A DNA stretch of 64,000 nucleotides from Pseudomonas sp. R37(2017) (GTDB lineage: Bacteria > Pseudomonadota > Gammaproteobacteria > Pseudomonadales > Pseudomonadaceae). Shown piece by piece: positions 58,619-64,000 of the stretch (the stretch's first letter is position 1; each line of letters opens with the position of its first letter). The notes under the pieces are model-generated. The model saw nothing but the letters and a program-made list of their open reading frames with translations, was not told the origin of the DNA and did no database searches. The stretch spans positions 62,001-126,000 of the forward strand of contig NZ_NEHO01000010.1 of assembly GCF_002113375.1 (NCBI RefSeq), given 5' to 3'. The position numbers and the translations under genes are program-made.

Positions 58619-58975
58619 TTACGGCGAGTGATAAGCCCGGGCGGCGTCCTGATCTTTCTGCTGCTGCCAGGCTTTGTCCCGTTCCTCCAGATGACTGTTG
58701 CGCCCATCCCCCCTGTCCTGGTTATCGCGCATGGCCTGGCACTGGCGGAAACCATCGCTCCAGCCCTCGGCGTACATCGGGTCCTTGAGGTAACGCGGGA
58801 CGTTTTTGCGGAACTCGCCAATGATCGCCCCAGCGGCTTGGCGACCACTGCTGCAACCGTCATCGAAGCCATCGGCGAAGGCGGGTGGGTAACCTTTGGC
58901 GAGCAGGTCTTCGTGGGTTGACTGGCAACCTGCGATCAGCAACAACACACCCAACCATCCCGCATACCGCCACAT
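58619..58975 (-). CDS. Small lipoprotein of unknown function
   Basis: The 118-residue product starts with a lipoprotein signal (MWRYAGWLGVLLLIAGCQST); the LIAGC lipobox places the lipid on Cys17. The mature part has ADGFDDGCSSGRQAAGAI and a helical, Gln/Asp-rich tail. A GGGAG site precedes the ATG. Gln at +2 (Cys-Gln) suggests transport to the outer membrane. I do not recognise the family by name. Confidence 0.8.
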   Translation of the reverse strand: MWRYAGWLGVLLLIAGCQSTHEDLLAKGYPPAFADGFDDGCSSGRQAAGAIIGEFRKNVPRYLKDPMYAEGWSDGFRQCQAMRDNQDRGDGRNSHLEERDKAWQQQKDQDAARAYHSP

Positions 58976-59077
58976 CTCACGCTCCCAAGCCGATACGCGG
59001 CCCCTAAGGAAAGTCTAGAAGTGGATTTGTCGGGTGGTGGTGAAAGGTGCGCAGGCATTTCGTCGAACACCACACCC

Positions 59078-59091
59078 CTTGTGGGAGCGGA
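59078..59091. repeat. Short REP arm fragment
   Basis: CTTGTGGGAGCGGA lies just before the stop of the DUF4105 gene; only the head of one arm is present. Confidence 0.45.
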
Positions 59092-59098
59092 GGTTGGG

Positions 59099-60952
59099 TC
59101 AGTAGTGATACCACTTCAGCTCAAGCATCACTTCGTTCTCGGCCGTCGCCAAGTGGCTGAACTCACGCTGGGCGCTCAAGCGCAGGCCGAGGTTGCGGGA
59201 GATTTCCCACTGCTGATTCAGGCTCAGGCTACGACGCACTTCGCCATTGGTGAAGAAATCCCCCTTGGCTTCCAGGCTCAAATTACCCAGCGGGTTTTTC
59301 CACAGCACCCCACTGCTGAAACCGGCGGCCGGGGCAATGAACGCGGCGAAGTCGTTGTTGTGTTCGATGCGCACGGTGCCCAGGGCAAATCCGAGCATGT
59401 CATCGCCCAGTTGCCAGGTTCCACCGCCGCCACCGTTGACGTGGCTGACCAGGGTCTGGTCATCATGCTTGCCCGGCACCCGCTCCAGGCCACCGGTGAC
59501 TTGCCATGACAGCGGTTGCAGCAATTCGTTACGCGGGGTCAGGGAGCGAATGGTCGCCAGGTCCAGTCGCTGCACTTGCCAGTCATTGCCTTCGTACTGG
59601 CGCAGTTTCAGTTGCAGGATTTCGATCTGCGCGCCAAGGGGAAAGCTCTCGTTGTTGTCATTGAGGTCGTGATAAGCCATACGCAAGCCGTACTCGCCAA
59701 AGGCTTTATCGCCACGGGTGCCGAGACCGAGCTGCCAGGTGCGGGACTCGTGGCCGTCTTCAGGCAGGCCGGGTTGCGGGATGTCCAGTTCCGGTGCCGG
59801 GTTCTGGTTGATCGCCCGCAGCAGTTCGAAGCTGCGCTGGGCGCGCGCCGGGTCGCGTTCCTGACCGTTGGCGCGGTAGCGCTCCAGACGATAGGCCGCA
59901 TCGATGATCAGTGCCTGGCGTTCGCGGGGTTGTGCCTTGAACGCCGGGTCTTGCAATTGCGTCTGGTCGGCGCTGATTTTCAGCACCCATTGCTGCTCTT
60001 CAGGGCTCAACGGCTCGGCGCGACTGAGCAACTCGCGTTCCCGGGACGGACGATACTGGATCGATTCAACCAGCCCGGCCTCCTTCACGGCCTTGACGGT
60101 GTCGGTGGGAATGGCCGTGAGCGGGAATTGCTCGGTCAGGCGCAGGCTTGGACGGGCCACCTGCAACAGTTCCAGCAAGCGGTATGAGCAGTTTTCGTCG
60201 AAAAAGAAGTAGTCGAACTTGATCTGCTTCAGCTCCCAGACGTGCTCGACCATGCGCGCGGTCTCCTGTTGGGTCAGGTTCAGCCGGTATTCCCACAGGT
60301 CGCGATTTTCCAGGCTGCGGTATTCCGAGAGTTTTTCCTGATAGGGCACCAGCGCGAACAGACCGGGATAACCGCCCATCAGGCCTTTCCAGGCGTAGAT
60401 GATGCTGTTGTCCGAGCCCTCGATATAGGCGCCGAAGTTGATGGCGTAGCTGAGCAGCGAGGTCCTGTCGCTCTTTACGCCGGCCTGGTCGATGCGCAGC
60501 AGGGTGTGGCCGAACATCGAGGACGGGCTGTTCAGATAGGCCGCCGGGAAGATCATCACCGCGCTGTCGGGCGAGACGTCCTTGAACCATTGCTTGAACC
60601 CGGTGCATTCCGGTGTCGGCAAACCGGTCAGGCCAAGTTGCTCTTCGAGCCAGCGGGCGCGGGCAGGGTAAACGCATTGTGCGTGCTGTTCACCGGCGCT
60701 GGCCGGCGCATACAGCGCTTGCACGGTGGCCGACAGTTCACGGTCAGGGTGTTCATTGCCATCGGCGGCGAGGAAGAATTTCTGATCGCTGACATAGCTG
60801 CGCCAACCGCCGAGCTTGGCGGTTTCGTAATGGCCCAGGGATATCCAGAAAGGGTCGTTGGCCAGTTGCTGCAAACGTTGAGGATCGATATGAGGCGCGG
60901 CGGACAGCGGGGCGCAGGCACACAGCGCCAGCCAGGCAAGGCGTTTGAGCAT
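59099..60952 (-). CDS. DUF4105/Lnb-type periplasmic protein with probable C-terminal beta-barrel
   Basis: The ATG at 60952 gives 617 residues starting with the signal peptide MLKRLAWLALCACAPLSAAP. The first half is the DUF4105 (Lnb N-terminal) domain with SPSSMFGHTLLRID, His149 in FGHT, and DYFFFDENCSYRLLELL with Cys255; the order His then Cys matches permuted papain-like (NlpC/P60) hydrolases, so a cysteine hydrolase is predicted. The last 200 residues alternate polar and hydrophobic residues in short strands and end ELKWYHY, with a terminal aromatic residue like outer-membrane beta-barrels. It is followed upstream by a DUF3015 gene on the same strand. Confidence 0.8.
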   Translation of the reverse strand: MLKRLAWLALCACAPLSAAPHIDPQRLQQLANDPFWISLGHYETAKLGGWRSYVSDQKFFLAADGNEHPDRELSATVQALYAPASAGEQHAQCVYPARARWLEEQLGLTGLPTPECTGFKQWFKDVSPDSAVMIFPAAYLNSPSSMFGHTLLRIDQAGVKSDRTSLLSYAINFGAYIEGSDNSIIYAWKGLMGGYPGLFALVPYQEKLSEYRSLENRDLWEYRLNLTQQETARMVEHVWELKQIKFDYFFFDENCSYRLLELLQVARPSLRLTEQFPLTAIPTDTVKAVKEAGLVESIQYRPSRERELLSRAEPLSPEEQQWVLKISADQTQLQDPAFKAQPRERQALIIDAAYRLERYRANGQERDPARAQRSFELLRAINQNPAPELDIPQPGLPEDGHESRTWQLGLGTRGDKAFGEYGLRMAYHDLNDNNESFPLGAQIEILQLKLRQYEGNDWQVQRLDLATIRSLTPRNELLQPLSWQVTGGLERVPGKHDDQTLVSHVNGGGGGTWQLGDDMLGFALGTVRIEHNNDFAAFIAPAAGFSSGVLWKNPLGNLSLEAKGDFFTNGEVRRSLSLNQQWEISRNLGLRLSAQREFSHLATAENEVMLELKWYHY

Positions 60953-61001
60953 AGGTGGCAACTTAAATACTGGAGAAAAAGACCCAAGAAGGGGCAGGTC
61001 C

Positions 61002-61034
61002 AAAAAACAAAACCCGCTTCCCGAAAGAAGCGGG
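61002..61034 (-). terminator. Terminator of the DUF3015 gene on the minus strand
   Basis: CCCGCTTC (61013-61020) and GAAGCGGG (61027-61034) form the stem. On the minus strand the poly-T side is 61002-61012. It lies between the DUF3015 and DUF4105 genes, so the two may be separate units or the read-through partial. Confidence 0.85.
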
Positions 61035-61045
61035 GCGGGTCGAGC

Positions 61046-61534
61046 TTAAGCTTGAGTGGCGTACTTGGCCAGACGAGGGTCGGCTTTGAGCACGGCCAGG
61101 GTGTTGGCATGCACATCTTCGGCCGTCACGTCAGCTTTGCTGAAGATCTGCTGGAAGTGCTCGTGAGTGACGGCGGCGAAGTGCGCACGGTCTTCCGGCG
61201 CCACGCCCAGTACCACGGCATAGGTGGTCAGTGCTTCGCCCTGGCCTTTGGCCATGTCTTCGGACAGCTCGTTCATCATGCCATTCATGGCAAACCAGGA
61301 TTTGCCGCCATAGGTCAGCGCCGAGTTGGTTGCGCAACCGTTGGTACCGGAGGTCATGCCGAAGGTTGCGTTGCCGGAAGTACCGTTGGTGGTGGATGCC
61401 AGGAAGTGAGCCGGGGTACCACGCTGGCCTTCGAACAGCATGTTGCCCCAACCGCAATCCGGACCGCCAGGCGCTTGCGCCATGGCATTGATGGATACAG
61501 CGGTGAAGAGAGTACCAAGAAGAATCCGTTTCAT
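61046..61534 (-). CDS. DUF3015 family secreted protein
   Basis: The ATG at 61534 gives 162 residues with signal peptide MKRILLGTLFTAVSINAMA, then QAPGGPDCGWGNMLFEGQRG and MTSGTNGCATNSALTYGGKS. Two Cys (CGWGNM and GCATNS) can form a disulfide. DUF3015 proteins are periplasmic or outer-membrane associated, with unknown function, and are commonly found beside DUF4105. A good terminator follows. Confidence 0.87.
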   Translation of the reverse strand: MKRILLGTLFTAVSINAMAQAPGGPDCGWGNMLFEGQRGTPAHFLASTTNGTSGNATFGMTSGTNGCATNSALTYGGKSWFAMNGMMNELSEDMAKGQGEALTTYAVVLGVAPEDRAHFAAVTHEHFQQIFSKADVTAEDVHANTLAVLKADPRLAKYATQA

Positions 61535-61638
61535 AGCTTTGTTCTCTTTTATGTGCGTACCAATAAACAAGGGGTCTGGCCCGTCTGGCGCCAGTGGGCC
61601 GGTCATTAGTCCAGCCGCGCAGTTTGGAGTTTAGGCAC

Positions 61639-61662
61639 GATCACGGGGTTCCGTGATCTTTT
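61639..61662 (+). terminator. Orphan hairpin with short T run
   Basis: GATCACGG, loop GGTT, CCGTGATC, TTTT lies upstream of the divergent DUF3015 gene and the Lon-like gene, with no annotated plus-strand gene before it. It may end a short untranslated RNA or be an attenuator. Confidence 0.45.
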
Positions 61663-61812
61663 GCGAAACATTCATGGAAAACGGCGTTACAGGCCCGGCC
61701 CGCCTGAGGTTGGCGGCTTGACTATGCTCGGGCCTGCGACGCTCCTTGCCAGTCGGGCATGGGCAGCGCCAGAATGCTGGCATCTGCCCCGCACGATTGT
61801 TAAGGAAGCCCG

Positions 61813-64000
61813 ATGCCTGATCCTGTTGCTGCCAGCTTGCGTCTTGCGCCCGAAGCGCTGACCCGTCCGTTTTCCGCTGAACAGTTCAGCTTCTCTACCA
61901 CCAATGATCTGGAGCCCTTTCGCGGTGTGCTTGGCCAGGAACGCGCGGTCGAAGCCTTGCAGTTCGGTGTGGCCATGCCGCGCCCCGGTTACAACGTCTT
62001 CGTCATGGGCGAGCCCGGTACTGGCCGGTTCTCGTTCGTCAAACGCTACCTCAAGGCCGAAGGCAAGCGCCTGCAGACCCCGGCGGACTGGGTCTACGTC
62101 AACAACTTCGATGAACCGCGCGAGCCGCGCGCACTGGAGCTGCCATCGGGCACCGCCGGTGCTTTCATCGGTGACATCAACGGCTTGATCGACAACCTGC
62201 TGGCGACGTTTCCGGCAGTCTTCGAGCACCCGTCCTACCAGCAGAAGAAAAGCAGCATCGACCGCGCCTTCAACCAGCGCTACGACAAGGCCCTGGACGT
62301 CATCGAGCGTCTGGCGCTGGAAAAGGACGTCGCGCTCTACCGTGACGCCAGCAACATCGCCTTCACCCCGATGGGCGATGGCAAGGCGTTGGATGAAGCT
62401 GAGTTCGCCCAATTGCCGGAAGCCGAGCGCGAACGCTTTCACGAGGATATTTCCGCACTGGAGGAGCGCCTGAATGAAGAGCTCGCCAGCCTGCCGCAAT
62501 GGAAGCGTGAGTCGAGCAACCAACTGCGTCATCTGAACGAAGAAACCATCACCCTGGCCTTGCAGCCATTGTTGTCGCCATTGTCGGAAAAATACGCCGA
62601 GAACGCTGCGGTGTGCGGTTATCTGCAAGCCATGCAGGTGTACTTGCTCAAGACGGTGGTCGAGCAATTGGTGGACGACAGCAAGACCGACGCTGTCGCC
62701 CGCAAGTTGCTGGAAGAACAATACGCGCCGAGCCTGGTGGTCGGTCACTCGGCCAGCGGCGGCGCGCCAGTGGTGTTCGAGCCGCACCCGACCTACGAAA
62801 ACCTTTTCGGTCGTATCGAATACAGTACCGATCAGGGTGCGCTGTACACCACTTACCGCCAACTGCGACCGGGTGCCTTGCACCGCGCCAACGGCGGTTT
62901 CCTGATCCTTGAAGCGGACAAGATGCTCAGCGAGCCATTCGTGTGGGACGCGCTCAAACGCGCCCTGCAATCACGCAAGCTGAAAATGGAATCGCCGCTC
63001 GGTGAGTTGGGCCGTCTGGCCACCGTGACCCTGACACCACAACACATTCCGTTGCAGGTCAAAGTCGTCATCATCGGTGCCCGTCAGTTGTATTACACGC
63101 TGCAAGACCTCGATCCGGACTTCCAGGAAATGTTCCGCGTCCTGGTGGATTTCGACGAAGACATCCCGATGGTCGACGAGAGCCTGGAGCAGTTCGCCCA
63201 GTTGCTCAAAACCCGTACTTCCGAAGAGGGCATGGCACCGCTGACCGCCGATGCGGTGGCGCGCCTGGCGACCTACAGTGCGCGCCTGGCCGAGCACCAG
63301 GGGCGTTTGTCGGCGCGTATCGGTGACTTGTTCCAACTGGTCAGCGAGGCAGACTTCATTCGTCACCTGGCCGGCGATGAAATGACCGACGCCGGGCACA
63401 TCGAGCGCGCACTCAAGGCCAAGGCCACGCGGACCGGACGGGTTTCGGCGCGGATTCTCGACGACATGCTGGCCGGGATCATCCTGATCGACACCGATGG
63501 CGCGGCGGTCGGCAAGTGCAACGGCTTGACCGTGCTGGAAGTCGGCGACTCGGCCTTCGGTGTGCCGGCACGGATTTCCGCCACGGTGTACCCGGGTGGC
63601 AGCGGTATCGTCGACATCGAGCGCGAGGTCAATCTCGGCCAGCCGATCCACTCCAAGGGCGTGATGATCCTCACGGGGTATCTGGGCAGCCGCTACGCCC
63701 AGGAATTCCCGCTGGCGATTTCCGCGAGCATCGCCCTGGAGCAATCCTACGGTTATGTCGATGGCGACAGTGCTTCCCTGGGCGAGGCCTGCACCCTGAT
63801 CTCGGCGCTGTCGAAAACCCCACTCAAGCAGTGTTTTGCCATCACCGGTTCGATCAACCAGTTTGGTGAAGTGCAGGCGGTCGGCGGAGTCAACGAGAAG
63901 ATCGAGGGTTTCTTCCGTCTGTGCGAAGCCCGCGGGTTGACCGGTGAGCAGGGGGCGATCATTCCTCACGCCAACGTCGCCACGCTGATGCTCGACGAGA
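61813..64000 (+). CDS. Lon-like ATP-dependent protease (LonB/YcbZ-like), 3' end missing
   Basis: From the ATG at 61813 the frame stays open to the window end (729 codons). The N-terminal AAA+ domain opens PFRGVLGQERAVEALQFGVA and has a Walker A-like GEPGTGRFS at 66-74, with Arg72 where Lys is usual, and Walker B GGFLILEAD at 361-369. A long helical insert lies between them (about 140-300). The C-terminal Lon protease domain has Ser653 in DGDSASLGE and Lys696 in GGVNEKIEGFF; the 43-residue spacing equals that of E. coli Lon. It therefore cleaves proteins with a Ser-Lys dyad. The target is unknown. Confidence 0.9.
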   Translation, partial: MPDPVAASLRLAPEALTRPFSAEQFSFSTTNDLEPFRGVLGQERAVEALQFGVAMPRPGYNVFVMGEPGTGRFSFVKRYLKAEGKRLQTPADWVYVNNFDEPREPRALELPSGTAGAFIGDINGLIDNLLATFPAVFEHPSYQQKKSSIDRAFNQRYDKALDVIERLALEKDVALYRDASNIAFTPMGDGKALDEAEFAQLPEAERERFHEDISALEERLNEELASLPQWKRESSNQLRHLNEETITLALQPLLSPLSEKYAENAAVCGYLQAMQVYLLKTVVEQLVDDSKTDAVARKLLEEQYAPSLVVGHSASGGAPVVFEPHPTYENLFGRIEYSTDQGALYTTYRQLRPGALHRANGGFLILEADKMLSEPFVWDALKRALQSRKLKMESPLGELGRLATVTLTPQHIPLQVKVVIIGARQLYYTLQDLDPDFQEMFRVLVDFDEDIPMVDESLEQFAQLLKTRTSEEGMAPLTADAVARLATYSARLAEHQGRLSARIGDLFQLVSEADFIRHLAGDEMTDAGHIERALKAKATRTGRVSARILDDMLAGIILIDTDGAAVGKCNGLTVLEVGDSAFGVPARISATVYPGGSGIVDIEREVNLGQPIHSKGVMILTGYLGSRYAQEFPLAISASIALEQSYGYVDGDSASLGEACTLISALSKTPLKQCFAITGSINQFGEVQAVGGVNEKIEGFFRLCEARGLTGEQGAIIPHANVATLMLDE

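Overview
The window is 64 kb of high-GC chromosome from a fluorescent-lineage Pseudomonas. The evidence is the gene complement (a cyanide-insensitive type cytochrome bd oxidase with a perfect Anr/FNR box, QuiC-type dehydroshikimate dehydratase, RhlE-like helicase, a CstA/BtsT-YjiX-YjiA set) and many extragenic palindromes of the Pseudomonas REP/REPIN type. No rRNA, tRNA, phage, insertion sequence or CRISPR array was recognised. Both ends cut through a gene: an ABC transporter ATPase on the left and a Lon-like protease on the right.

Layout. 1-15.3 kb is mostly housekeeping and accessory metabolism: ABC ATPase, EEP-family hydrolase, membrane proteins, a LabA/NYN nuclease, a DEDDh exonuclease, an Lrp regulator divergent from an EamA exporter, a DEAD-box helicase, a flavoprotein, an HDAC-like amidohydrolase, TesB overlapping a HAD phosphatase, and two tandem YpfJ-type metallopeptidases. 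15.4-27.4 kb is a catabolic block. Its first half is an FAD dehydrogenase, an IclR regulator, a decayed Gfo/Idh/MocA gene, a TIM-barrel isomerase and an EamA transporter. Its second half is a hydroaromatic (quinate/shikimate) route: an MFS importer, QuiC, a TetR regulator, a shikimate/quinate dehydrogenase overlapping a type II dehydroquinase, and a LysR regulator. 27.6-28.2 kb holds a broken DUF4160 gene beside an intact DUF2442 gene. 28.2-33.2 kb has TrmA coupled to a purine permease, a small secreted protein, a DJ-1 relative lacking the usual cysteine, and an MFS exporter.

33.4-36.3 kb is the Anr-box-preceded cioAB operon with a 55-residue DUF2474 membrane protein. 36.3-42.3 kb has RlmG, a LuxR-type AHL-receptor homologue with no synthase gene nearby, a ferredoxin-NADP reductase, MscL, an AT-rich gap, RadA and a PilZ protein. 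42.5-45.9 kb is the cstA/btsT-yjiX-yjiA set. 46-48.8 kb is a dctA-GntR-GntR set with operator-like repeats flanking a candidate promoter. 49-64 kb holds GlyA, a 1282-residue PAS-GGDEF-EAL protein, EttA, GdhA, a Gre-type factor sharing stop-codon bases with gdhA, a lipoprotein, a DUF4105/Lnb envelope protein, a DUF3015 protein and the Lon-like protease.

The best leads are regulatory. One 14-bp operator-like sequence lies both before quiC and before aroQ-aroE, with the TetR gene between them. A GGAA-N5-TTC palindrome lies on both sides of the IclR gene. Two GGTCTTACC cores bracket a predicted dctA promoter. There are also two internally deleted gene remnants, a predicted permuted papain-like hydrolase fused to a probable outer-membrane barrel, and many REP pairs of three sequence types. 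All functional statements rest on sequence reading without database searches.
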